Source of the DNA: Minisyncoccota bacterium
Lineage (GTDB): Bacteria > Patescibacteriota > Microgenomatia > UBA1400 > PJMF01
NCBI GenBank assembly: GCA_014728425.1
Contig: WJLO01000085.1
Coordinates: 1 to 6,920, forward strand
DNA: 6,920 nucleotides
Direction of reading: 5' to 3'
Within the stretch, counting starts at the first letter, position 1; each line of letters begins with the position of its first letter. Made by a program: the position numbers and the translations under genes. This document shows positions 1 to 6,908 of the stretch, piece by piece. The notes beneath the pieces were generated by a model. It was given only the letters and a program-made list of their open reading frames with translations. It was not told where the DNA came from and did no database searches.

Positions 1-441
1 GGCATACTCAATCTGTTCATAAGCCAATACAAACAATAATAAGCTTAACCAAGTAATTTTTTTATCTTGAAATAAATACTGCACTAATAGAGCTAAAGGT
101 AACAAAGTTGATAAATTAACCAAGATCATCACTAATCCTGGTAAATTAGGATCACCTTGAGAAAAAAAATAAGCTGGAGCTAACAAGTAATAACTCAAGG
201 GTCCATGACTTAAACCAGGGTAATCAGTTTGCGGACCAACTAATACTAAATTACCTTGCTCAAAAATGCTCCGAATTATATATTGATCTCGAGCCTGATC
301 ATAAATCCAAGAAAAATGATCTTGACCAGGATAAAGGCGTAAACCTAAACCTAAACAAAAAATCAAACCCACCAGAATAAGATCAGCTGAGTTAAGTCGT
401 TGACCTAGTTGCTGAAGTTGGCTAAAGAGTTTTTCCCACAT
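1..441 (-). CDS. GT39-like membrane glycosyltransferase, C-terminal part beyond the window
   Basis: This is the first 147 residues of a polytopic membrane glycosyltransferase; the left edge removes the rest. After a short cytoplasmic start come a hydrophobic helix (about residues 19-36), a loop with YDQARD (47-52), LVGP (67-70), the segment GLSHGPLSYYLLAP (76-89) and further hydrophobic helices (about 102-121 and 129-140). This order matches the N-terminus of the GT39/PMT_2-type GT-C enzymes common in candidate-phyla bacteria, where the acidic first loop is expected to hold the catalytic aspartate (D48 or D52). These enzymes move sugar from a polyprenyl-phosphate donor at the outer membrane face; the acceptor is unknown here. 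ATG 441 is the only usable start: an in-frame TAA lies nine codons upstream with no ATG, GTG or TTG between. No Shine-Dalgarno sequence is visible. It starts 37 bp after its paralogue's stop, so the two are probably co-transcribed. Confidence 0.85.
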   Translation of the reverse strand, partial: MWEKLFSQLQQLGQRLNSADLILVGLIFCLGLGLRLYPGQDHFSWIYDQARDQYIIRSIFEQGNLVLVGPQTDYPGLSHGPLSYYLLAPAYFFSQGDPNLPGLVMILVNLSTLLPLALLVQYLFQDKKITWLSLLLFVLAYEQIEYA

Positions 442-478
442 CTTTTTTAATATCTTTACAAGAGTTGCTTACAGCTGT

Positions 479-2119
479 TTACAATAGTCGGGCTTGATAA
501 ACCACAATAGACTGATTAATTGGATAACTATTAACTATTTCTAGCTGCTGAGTTACTCGCCACCACCAGTCTTGAAAAACTGCTTCACTATAATATTCTT
601 CTACAATTAAAAATACCTGAGCGGGGGGCTTTGATTTTTTGACTAACAAACGTTTTTGGGGAATATAAGCAGTCTTCCCCGGTAGATAGCTAAACTCAAC
701 TGGCTGCTCATAACCTTGATCAATTAAAGATAAGTAAATTTGTTGATAAGTATAATCATAAACTTCCTTAACAAAGTGATAAGAAGCAAACGACTGACCA
801 TTGCTCAGCTCGTAAACTTTATTTACTGCTTGTTGTTTAGGCAAATAAGGAAAACTAGCTTGCTCAGTTAAATAGTTAGTCCAAGAATAATTATTAGCTA
901 GTTGATAACCACTTAAAACTATCACTAGCAGTATGATTAGCTTTAGCCATTTATTATCTAAGAAGTTTTTTAAAGCTAAAGCAAAAAACACAATCCAAAC
1001 TGGTAACAAAGCTACCAAATAATAAGCTTTACAGGGTAAAAATTGATACAATAACAAAGGGGTAAGCACAAAACTCAAAAATACTATTAGCTGCACCAAG
1101 CCTTGCTGGCTGGTTTTACGGTGTTGAGCAGTAAGCTGTTGCCAAAAATAGCCTCCAATCAAACCAATTATCACTAGACCAGCTGGGGCTAACTTCACTG
1201 GTAAGACCGCTTGCCAAGCACTATCATAAATATATTGACCAATTTCTAATACTCGACCCCAACCTGATTGATTGGCATTAATTGCCTGAGCCTGTTGTTG
1301 ATAATCTTGTAAAAAAGCTATGATTTGTTTGGTTTGATGCCAATCATGACGCAGCTCAAAAATCACAAACGGAGTAAAAGTAAACACAAAACCAGTTAAC
1401 AAAATCAGCAGATTTTTAAAACCTAACTGTAGCCGGCTGCGCCAACGTAGCAATAACAAACATAATAAGACTGTTGGCAACAACACCATGCCATAAGCAG
1501 TTTGAAAATGAAAACTAAAACCCACTAATAATCCTAAGCAGCCATACAGCCAGCTAGAATTTTCAACTAAACTCAGCCAAAGCTGCACCACTGGCTGGTG
1601 TTGATGAGTCTTTTTAAATCTTTTAGTAAAAACTTTTTTAGTTAAACCTAATTGCGGCAATTTTAGTAAAATTAACAAAATTGGTAACACCACTAAGGGA
1701 GTCATATAGGGAGTCCAAGCAGACTGCTGAGTGCCAATTAAACCCACAGAGGTAGCATAAAGCAAAGCTGTTAATCTACCTAAATAAAGGTAAACCAATC
1801 CTACACTGATCACGCTCAAAATCACCACTGTTAACACACTAGCTAAAGGATGATAGTCTAGTAAAAAATTTAAAGGCAAAGCCAGGTAATACCATAATGG
1901 CCCATTATAAACACCATCAATGCTGGTCACTGCGCCAAACAATGCTGGCTTGTGGTGTTTGCCCATTTGCCTAATAACCAAAGAGTCTTTGGCATTGTCA
2001 TACATAAAAGAAAACTTATTAGGAAAGACCGGTAATAATCGCAACACTATTGTCCAACCAATTAACAAGACTAAAAACCAGGGAATTTTTTTCATGATTT
2101 GGTGCACTGAAGAAAGCAT
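479..2119 (-). CDS. GT39-like polytopic membrane glycosyltransferase
   Basis: A 546-residue integral membrane protein, probably a GT-C-fold glycosyltransferase of the GT39/PMT_2 group using a lipid-linked sugar donor. Hydrophobic helices start at residues 12-31. The first external loop has YDNAKD (40-45), followed by FGAVTSIDG (61-69) and YNGPLWYYLALP (71-82). Later family-like segments are HFQTAYG (204-210), TPFVIFELRHDWHQTK (249-264) and FLPCKAYYLVALLPVW (360-375). The last 140 or so residues (from about 408) are mostly soluble and probably extracytoplasmic. The length is normal for the group. It is a paralogue of the gene cut by the left edge: both share the YD(Q/N)A(R/K)D and GPLxYYL motifs. 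An in-frame TGA six codons upstream limits the start to this ATG or to M9 (position 2095, MKKIPW); neither has a Shine-Dalgarno sequence. Sugar and acceptor cannot be told from sequence. Confidence 0.88.
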   Translation of the reverse strand: MLSSVHQIMKKIPWFLVLLIGWTIVLRLLPVFPNKFSFMYDNAKDSLVIRQMGKHHKPALFGAVTSIDGVYNGPLWYYLALPLNFLLDYHPLASVLTVVILSVISVGLVYLYLGRLTALLYATSVGLIGTQQSAWTPYMTPLVVLPILLILLKLPQLGLTKKVFTKRFKKTHQHQPVVQLWLSLVENSSWLYGCLGLLVGFSFHFQTAYGMVLLPTVLLCLLLLRWRSRLQLGFKNLLILLTGFVFTFTPFVIFELRHDWHQTKQIIAFLQDYQQQAQAINANQSGWGRVLEIGQYIYDSAWQAVLPVKLAPAGLVIIGLIGGYFWQQLTAQHRKTSQQGLVQLIVFLSFVLTPLLLYQFLPCKAYYLVALLPVWIVFFALALKNFLDNKWLKLIILLVIVLSGYQLANNYSWTNYLTEQASFPYLPKQQAVNKVYELSNGQSFASYHFVKEVYDYTYQQIYLSLIDQGYEQPVEFSYLPGKTAYIPQKRLLVKKSKPPAQVFLIVEEYYSEAVFQDWWWRVTQQLEIVNSYPINQSIVVYQARLL

Positions 2120-2294
2120 TTTATAAATTTTTACTCAAACTAAGCTTATTGTTAAACTTTCTGCAAAATAATTGTAACTTAAGTGATTAGCAAAATAAAA
2201 GGTGGTTGTGGTTAATAAACCAGCAAATTAGCTGTTAATAACTCTGCTTAAATAAACAACTTTTTGAGCTGGATAATTAACTTTTTATTAACCA
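2120..2294. other. Longest intergenic gap (175 bp), possible weak promoter
   Basis: This spacer separates the reductase gene from the downstream glycosyltransferase gene on the minus strand and is very AT-rich. It holds a small hairpin at 2209-2222 (TGGTT, loop AATA, AACCA), too short and too far from a T-run to call a terminator. A TACAAT -10-like hexamer on the minus strand lies at 2171-2176, with only a poor -35 match (TTTATT at 2194-2199). The glycosyltransferase pair may therefore have its own promoter here, but such hexamers are common by chance in this composition. No open reading frame or RNA gene is apparent. Confidence 0.35.
2209..2222. repeat. Small inverted repeat (5-bp stem, 4-nt loop)
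   Basis: TGGTT-AATA-AACCA forms a perfect 5-bp stem. It has no adjoining T-run on either strand, so it is recorded only as the strongest local symmetry in the gap and could be chance. Confidence 0.3.
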
Positions 2295-3017
2295 CTAACC
2301 CCGGTGGCCCAACTTCCTTACCTCAACATGATCCATACTGATCTCCAAAGGTTGACTGAGCATCAAACCAATCACTGTTGCTACACGTTCAGGCTCCATC
2401 ATCCAAGAGGTATCCCGGCCCTGAGCAAAACCAGCTTCAGCAAAGATTCCAGTTTTCATGCCGCCAGGATAAAAACTCATCACTCGAATTTTACTATCTT
2501 GTAATTCTAGCTTGAGTGAATCACTAAAGCCTTTTAAAGCAGCTTTGCTAGCTGCATAAACCCCCCACTCAGCTCTGGGACCCAGTCCAGCAGTAGAGAT
2601 AACATTTAAAATTTGAGCCTGGGGTTGTTGCTTAAGAATTGGTAAAGCTGCTTTAGCTAAATAGATCGGACCAATAGCATTTACTTTAAACAGTTGCTCA
2701 ATCTTAGCAGGTGAATGATCAGCTACTGAACCTTGATGCCAAATGCCTGCATTATTAATCAAAACATCAATTTGGCCAAAATGCTCATTAACCTGCTGCA
2801 CTGCTGTTTCTACCTGCTGATAATCAGTTACATCAGCAACAAAATACTCTGCCCGCCCTTCTTGATCTTTGATTTGAGTTTTCACTTGTTGTAAATCCTG
2901 TTCTCCTCTAGCCAACAAAGCTATCTGAGCTCCTTGGCTGGCCAACTTACGCGCTAAAGCTGCACCTAAACCTTTGCTTGCTCCAGTAATTAACACTACT
3001 TGATCTTGTAAAGTCAT
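2295..3017 (-). CDS. Short-chain dehydrogenase/reductase (SDR family, NADP-type)
   Basis: A 240-residue classical SDR, a cytosolic NAD(P)-dependent oxidoreductase of normal length with a Rossmann fold. The nucleotide-binding motif TGASKGLG lies at residues 11-18, NNAG at 88-91, the structural Asn in KVNAIG at N113, the catalytic Ser at S141 (ISTAG), YAASK with Tyr154 and Lys158, and the PGG turn at 184-186. The catalytic tetrad N-S-Y-K is complete. K15 and R37 (after the second strand, LLAR) are basic residues typical of NADP(H) preference. The substrate is not predictable; nothing marks it as FabG rather than a general ketone or sugar reductase. The start is fixed by a strong AAGGAG 5 nt upstream. 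It follows the large exported-protein gene by 79 bp on the same strand and may be co-transcribed or use its own extended -10 element. Confidence 0.93.
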   Translation of the reverse strand: MTLQDQVVLITGASKGLGAALARKLASQGAQIALLARGEQDLQQVKTQIKDQEGRAEYFVADVTDYQQVETAVQQVNEHFGQIDVLINNAGIWHQGSVADHSPAKIEQLFKVNAIGPIYLAKAALPILKQQPQAQILNVISTAGLGPRAEWGVYAASKAALKGFSDSLKLELQDSKIRVMSFYPGGMKTGIFAEAGFAQGRDTSWMMEPERVATVIGLMLSQPLEISMDHVEVRKLGHRG

Positions 3018-3021
3018 AAAA

Positions 3022-3028
3022 TCTCCTT
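3022..3028 (-). promoter_or_regulatory. Strong Shine-Dalgarno site of the SDR gene
   Basis: The minus strand reads AAGGAGA here; the AAGGAG core is 5 nt from ATG 3017. This is the best ribosome-binding site in the window and fixes the SDR start. Confidence 0.85.
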
Positions 3029-3044
3029 AACTGTATTAATAATT

Positions 3045-3053
3045 ATTTTAACA
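3045..3053 (-). promoter_or_regulatory. Possible extended -10 promoter for the SDR gene
   Basis: The minus strand reads TGTTAAAAT, an extended -10 (TGn followed by a 5/6 match to TATAAT). Transcription would start near 3038, leaving a leader of about 20 nt that includes the Shine-Dalgarno site. No good -35 hexamer is present, which is acceptable for extended -10 promoters, but the AT-rich context makes a chance match possible. Confidence 0.3.
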
Positions 3054-3082
3054 TTACCACTTAATAAACTGTTGTTCCTGAT

Positions 3083-3098
3083 GGCTTATTGGCTTATT
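3083..3098. repeat. Perfect 8-bp tandem duplication at a stop codon
   Basis: GGCTTATT occurs twice in direct succession on the plus strand (AATAAGCC twice on the minus strand). The copy nearer the coding region overlaps the TAA stop (3097-3099) of the exported-protein gene. It looks like a slippage duplication just past the stop and has no obvious function. Confidence 0.7.
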
Positions 3099-5244
3099 AC
3101 TGTTTTTCTCCAAAATATTTCAATCTTACTTTATCCCAAAAAACTGTTTTTAAATACCACCAGGCTTGCACTGGATGACGCAAACAATAAGCCTTATCTT
3201 GCTTGCAATTAGGAGCAAAATAAATAGTGGCTTTTTTAGTCAATCCTCCAGGTAAAATCACAGTTAGTTGGGTTTTTTGTGGCTGATTATGACTAAAGTC
3301 TAAATATTGAATTGACTGATGCTGGGCTTTTTTCCAATCACTCATCACTGCCACTGATGGTGATAACTCCACTGTGGGAGCAGCTGATAAACTAGTTACA
3401 AAACCATAAACATCATAAGGTACTAAAACCACTCGAACTGGATTACGTCCAGCAATAGCATACTGATTATGCACATATAAAATCGTGTTTTCTTGACTTA
3501 ACTCCCGAGTTTTTTGTTCTGGAAAAATAAAAGGATATTGGGTTTCTCTGGCAGTGACTAATAGCTCAGGCTGAGTAGTAAAACTAAACTGACAACTTTG
3601 TTGCTGGCACTCAAGTTGACCTTGATGACTAGCTTGATCATTGACCAACCATTTTAGAGTTAAACTATGGTGATTTTGTTGATGCACTAAAGGATGATTA
3701 GCTGGCAAAAAAGCCTGGTAATCAACAGAGGTGATATCTAGAGGGCTAAGTTTAAATTGAGTTAGACCAAAAGTAATTGTTAATTTTTGTTCATTTTTTT
3801 GCTGATAGCTCAACTCTACTGTCTGATCATGTTGTTGAACAGCAAGAGAACTTGAAGATTGAGCTGGTGGCAGCTTTAAACGGCTGAATTGATGCTCGCC
3901 AGTATCTTGTTGCGGTTCTGGAGGTAGAGCAACTAACTCTGGCGGACCAAACAACTTTAACACTAAATTACGCTCTGTTTGTGGCTGCTCATACCATAAT
4001 GAACCAGCAATTAAATACGACACCACCCAATGACCCTTACTAACTGCTTGATATTGGCTATAAGGATCAACAAAGTCAGAATCATAAACCCGTAAGTCAT
4101 CAATAAAAACCTGATCTTGATTAAAGCGCAACCTCACTCGATAGTTGGGTGTGGTTACCCAATAAACGCGTTGCTCTGGGCCAGTAGTTAACTGCTTGCC
4201 AGCATAAACCGTGATTGGCTGGTGAGACCAAAAAGACTTTAATGCTGATAAACTAGGAAAGCTAACTCGCTGTTGAGCTTTTAACTCTGCTAAATAAGCT
4301 AGCTGCTCAAGATAAACTTGTTGATAATTGTCAGCCATGGAGTTTTCTAAACCAATCAAAGCAAAACCAGGCTGCAGCGGTTGATCAATTGCCTGATTAA
4401 GTAGTTTTTTAAAATAACCAAAACCCTTACCATCGCCACTATAATCATTAGGTTGACTAGTAAAAGCACTGCTAGTGTCACCATAGTTTTCTAAAGGGTC
4501 AGTTAAGGTCTGTCTAACAATTAAAGCCTGATTTGCTGCTTGATAATCAGGAACAAACAACCATTGTTGACTAGCTAAATAAGGATAGTGAGCTGGCCCA
4601 CCATCTAGTGAATAACTATCAACCCCCCATTGCTCACGAGTGATTTGATGTACTTGCACTTGATATTTATCAACTAAATAATTCAAGCTGGGAGTATCGA
4701 TCATCCAAGCAGTAGTAAACTGAGGGTACTGATCAAATTTAGTAAAATAAGCTTTGAATAAAGTATCTAAAAGTTGCTGACGAACAGCTGGCTCATAGCC
4801 CAAGGTAAACACATGTTGAGCCTCATACCAATTGTGCTCGTTGCCTTGATATTCAACTCCAGCAGCTTGAGCTAATTCTGGAGTAATCTCAATCAGTAAA
4901 CCATAATTAATTAATTGAGGATGTTGTTTTTTAAGCTGTTGAAGATAATTAACCCAGACTGGATCTTGAAGCACATCATAGCGCAAACTAAAAAATCCTG
5001 GCAAATTATGTTTTATTAATGCTTCAACCTGCAGTTTTAACTTAGCTAAACTACCAGCATCACAACACTCTTGACCACGCACCTGATTAATAATCAAGAC
5101 TTGAGCAGGCTGGTGAACAGATTGCTGAGTTTGAGCTTGTAGTAAACTCGGGCTGCAGCAACTGGCCAATAATATTAAAATAGCAATAATGCAAAAACTC
5201 AAAAACTGGTGGCAGAACCATCGTAAGTGGTTGATCAATGACAT
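3097..5244 (-). CDS. Large exported protein, probable lipoprotein with a deacetylase/hydrolase-like barrel
   Basis: A 715-residue exported protein with no confident family. It begins with a signal peptide (basic H6/R8, hydrophobic 13-28) ending in a lipobox, LASC at 26-29, so Cys29 may be lipidated. Residues about 47-340 alternate strands and helices in the manner of NodB-like or GH57-like barrels: VLIINQVRG (49-57), LPGFFSLRYD (81-90), AWMIDTPSLNYL (179-190), QWGVDSYSLDGGPAHYPY (205-222) and FALIGLENS (294-302). D183, D209, D214, H219 and E300 are candidate active-site residues; this is inference from pattern. Residues about 340-680 look like beta-sandwich modules, followed by an aromatic, basic tail (694-715). 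Cys pairs 546/551 and 680/687 could form disulfides. Glutamine is 84 of 715 residues. The start is supported by AGGA 6 nt upstream. Next to three membrane glycosyltransferases, a surface-glycan role is plausible. Confidence 0.85.
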   Translation of the reverse strand: MSLINHLRWFCHQFLSFCIIAILILLASCCSPSLLQAQTQQSVHQPAQVLIINQVRGQECCDAGSLAKLKLQVEALIKHNLPGFFSLRYDVLQDPVWVNYLQQLKKQHPQLINYGLLIEITPELAQAAGVEYQGNEHNWYEAQHVFTLGYEPAVRQQLLDTLFKAYFTKFDQYPQFTTAWMIDTPSLNYLVDKYQVQVHQITREQWGVDSYSLDGGPAHYPYLASQQWLFVPDYQAANQALIVRQTLTDPLENYGDTSSAFTSQPNDYSGDGKGFGYFKKLLNQAIDQPLQPGFALIGLENSMADNYQQVYLEQLAYLAELKAQQRVSFPSLSALKSFWSHQPITVYAGKQLTTGPEQRVYWVTTPNYRVRLRFNQDQVFIDDLRVYDSDFVDPYSQYQAVSKGHWVVSYLIAGSLWYEQPQTERNLVLKLFGPPELVALPPEPQQDTGEHQFSRLKLPPAQSSSSLAVQQHDQTVELSYQQKNEQKLTITFGLTQFKLSPLDITSVDYQAFLPANHPLVHQQNHHSLTLKWLVNDQASHQGQLECQQQSCQFSFTTQPELLVTARETQYPFIFPEQKTRELSQENTILYVHNQYAIAGRNPVRVVLVPYDVYGFVTSLSAAPTVELSPSVAVMSDWKKAQHQSIQYLDFSHNQPQKTQLTVILPGGLTKKATIYFAPNCKQDKAYCLRHPVQAWWYLKTVFWDKVRLKYFGEKQ
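5189..5244. other. Head-to-head overlap of two divergent coding regions (56 bp)
   Basis: These bases encode the first 18-19 residues of both the exported protein (minus strand) and the mannosyltransferase (plus strand). The exported protein's start is fixed by its Shine-Dalgarno site and its signal peptide. The mannosyltransferase start is less certain: using M29 (position 5273) would remove the overlap, but would cut the first membrane helix. Confidence 0.6.
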
Positions 5245-6364
5245 TGTTTTTCCTACTACTATTATAAAGGTTATGTTGTTAATAGTGGGTTGGTTTAGCC
5301 AATACTTTCAGTTTAGCACTGATTATTTCTCCTTAGGTACCAGCCCAAGACCTTGGGTGTTTAGCAAAATTCGCTGGTTAGATATCTGGGCGCGATGGGA
5401 TAGTGGTTGGTATCTGCATTTAGCCAAACACAGTTATCAAACTGCTAATCAAGGTGATCCCACCAGTATTAACTGGGCATTTTTTCCCCTTTACCCTTGG
5501 TTAATTAAACTAAGCAGTTGGCTAGTGCCAACTCAGCTGCGTACTACTGAAACCTGGTTAATTTTAGGCATTATTATCAGTAATCTTAGCTTGCTATTGG
5601 GATTAAGTTTACTTTATTTGCTTGTCAAACAAATCTGGAAATCTCCTCAAATTGCCCGATTAACTATTTGGTATTTGCTGATTTTTCCTACCAGCTTTTT
5701 TTTAGGCACGGTTTATAGCGAAGCAGTGTTTTTTTGTTTAGCAGTAGCAAGTTTTTACCTAGCTTATCAACAAAAATGGTTTTTAACTGCCCTAACTGCT
5801 AGCTTACTCACTCTTACTCGCCCCTTGGGCATACTGATTCTAATGCCTTTATTATGGCTTTACGCACAAAAAAAACACTGGCAATTAAAAAAACCAGGCT
5901 GGCAGTGGCTTTATTTAGCACTAATTCCTTTAACTTTATTAAGCTTTTTCACTTATGCTTATAGCCAAACCCAGTCTTGGTTAGCCCCAGTACAAGCGCA
6001 ACAAGCTTGGAAAAGACAACTTGATTGGCCTTGGCAAGCCCTGTTTCACTCACAGCACTTTATTGGTTACATCACTCCTTTAGATCGAGTTTTTACTTGG
6101 TTGGGGGTGGGACTAAGTTTTTTAGGAGTAGTAATTTTACCTGCTAGCTTGGCAATTTATGGTTTGCTATTAACCATCGCGCCTTTGTTTAGCAACTCTT
6201 TGTTATCTATCAGCCGGTTTTTAACTGTGGTTTTTCCCAGTTTCATTATCTTAGCCATTTGGGGCCACAAGCATCGTAGGCTTAATCGCTTAATTCAAGT
6301 GATTTTTTTAAGTTTACAAGTCTTGTTGTTTGCTGCCTGGTGTCAGCTACACTGGGTGGGCTAA
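5189..6364 (+). CDS. PIG-V-like membrane mannosyltransferase
   Basis: A 391-residue polytopic GT-C enzyme resembling the PIG-V (GPI mannosyltransferase II) family in its bacterial form, expected to transfer mannose or a similar sugar from a polyprenyl-phosphate donor outside the membrane. Family signatures appear in order: RWDSGWYLHLAKHSY (69-83, with D71 the likely catalytic acid), NWAFFPLYPWLI (95-106), YSEAVFFCLAVASFYLA (176-192), TRPLGI (210-215) and SRFLTVVFPSFI (342-353). Hydrophobic helices fill most of the rest. ATG 5189 is preferred because it keeps the whole first helix (about 18-37); M29 at 5273 has AAAGG only 2 nt upstream and would shorten that helix. ATG 5189 has no Shine-Dalgarno sequence, so the start remains open. 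It is transcribed opposite to its neighbours on both sides, so it needs its own promoter, which must lie inside the divergent gene. Bacterial members have no GPI role; the acceptor is unknown. Confidence 0.88.
   Translation: MQKLKNWWQNHRKWLINDIVFPTTIIKVMLLIVGWFSQYFQFSTDYFSLGTSPRPWVFSKIRWLDIWARWDSGWYLHLAKHSYQTANQGDPTSINWAFFPLYPWLIKLSSWLVPTQLRTTETWLILGIIISNLSLLLGLSLLYLLVKQIWKSPQIARLTIWYLLIFPTSFFLGTVYSEAVFFCLAVASFYLAYQQKWFLTALTASLLTLTRPLGILILMPLLWLYAQKKHWQLKKPGWQWLYLALIPLTLLSFFTYAYSQTQSWLAPVQAQQAWKRQLDWPWQALFHSQHFIGYITPLDRVFTWLGVGLSFLGVVILPASLAIYGLLLTIAPLFSNSLLSISRFLTVVFPSFIILAIWGHKHRRLNRLIQVIFLSLQVLLFAAWCQLHWVG
5251..5254 (-). promoter_or_regulatory. Shine-Dalgarno site of the exported-protein gene
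   Basis: The minus strand reads AGGA (within TAGGA), 6 nt before ATG 5244. It supports that start and lies inside codons 21-22 of the opposite-strand mannosyltransferase gene. Confidence 0.6.
5261..5266 (-). promoter_or_regulatory. Consensus TATAAT hexamer upstream of the exported-protein gene
   Basis: A perfect TATAAT lies on the minus strand 16 nt before ATG 5244. If it is a -10 box, transcription would begin around 5253-5255, at the Shine-Dalgarno site itself, giving a leader of only about 10 nt. No -35 is found at the usual spacing (TTAACA at 5277-5282 is only 10 nt away). It may be chance. Confidence 0.2.
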
Positions 6365-6370
6365 AATCAA

Positions 6371-6898
6371 CTAGCTGCTTTTCTCTAAAGATAACATGAT
6401 TTTCTTTTTAGCTTGATCTGGATTAAGATCTAAAACATAAGCTAGTTCTTCTTTAATGCGGTTAATAAAACTGCTAAATAAGCGTTTTTTAGTAGTAGAA
6501 AAATTAATTTCTGGATCTTGTTTTTCTCGCCATAAACGACGAATAAACTGAGCCATTTTTTCTAAGCTATTATCTTTTAAAGCTTCTTTAGCATATTTAA
6601 CATTGATTTTCTTCTTATTACGAGGCGTCCGCCGAAATCTTTTTAAGATTTTTTTGAGATCAGCCTTGGCAAAAGGCTTACGAATAGTGGTTTTGCTCAT
6701 GTTATCAATGGGAATCGAGCAAGTCACTTGACTGTGATGATCTTTAGGATAAACTGCTTTAAAATAAATTAGTTTTTGTTTATTGCCATTAACTTTTTTA
6801 TTTTTGACCTTAAAAATACGATATACTCGACCAAAACGAACCAAAGTATCGCCAACTTTAAAATCTAAATCCTCATTATTTTTTTTCTTTTTAGCCAT
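6371..6898 (-). CDS. CarD/CdnL-family RNA polymerase-binding regulator
   Basis: A 175-residue basic protein with the CarD/CdnL layout. A Tudor-like RNA polymerase-interaction domain at about 12-75 opens with FKVGDTLVRFGRVYRIFKV (13-31) and closes with SIPIDNMSKTTIRKP (61-75). A helical C-terminal domain spans about 78-172. Members bind the RNA polymerase beta subunit and stabilise the open promoter complex. The helices align well with mycobacterial CarD as I recall it: RRLWREKQDPEIN (120-132) matches its DLWRRERD region and KEEL (149-152) its GEL. The tryptophan used there to wedge the DNA bubble aligns with I98. The N-terminus is a lysine run (3-6). The start follows AAAGGAG 10 nt upstream. 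The gene converges on the mannosyltransferase, with 6 bp between stops. Glutamine is low (5 of 175), unlike its neighbours. A TRCF-type helicase fragment is unlikely because the CdnL-type C-terminal domain is present. Confidence 0.85.
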   Translation of the reverse strand: MAKKKKNNEDLDFKVGDTLVRFGRVYRIFKVKNKKVNGNKQKLIYFKAVYPKDHHSQVTCSIPIDNMSKTTIRKPFAKADLKKILKRFRRTPRNKKKINVKYAKEALKDNSLEKMAQFIRRLWREKQDPEINFSTTKKRLFSSFINRIKEELAYVLDLNPDQAKKKIMLSLEKSS

Positions 6899-6908
6899 TA
6901 TAAGCTTA

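Noticed and set aside
455..484. Direct repeat TTTACAA at 455-461 and 478-484
   Set aside because: Seven AT-rich bases repeated once at short distance are expected by chance in this composition.
1920..2126. Plus-strand open frame of 68 codons
   Set aside because: It lies opposite the well-supported glycosyltransferase gene, has no ribosome-binding site or recognisable domain, and reads as an antisense shadow.
2304..2504. Plus-strand open frame of 66 codons
   Set aside because: It lies wholly opposite the SDR gene, whose catalytic motifs are intact; the composition is histidine-rich and not protein-like.
2295..3017. Assignment of the SDR as FabG (3-oxoacyl-ACP reductase)
   Set aside because: The general SDR motifs are present, but there is no fatty-acid gene context and nothing specific to ACP recognition; candidate-phyla genomes often lack fatty-acid synthesis.
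6344..6377. Inverted repeat CAGCTA/TAGCTG spanning the convergent stops, as a bidirectional terminator
   Set aside because: The stem is only 6 bp with a 22-nt loop, is not GC-rich, and is followed by no clear T-run on either strand.
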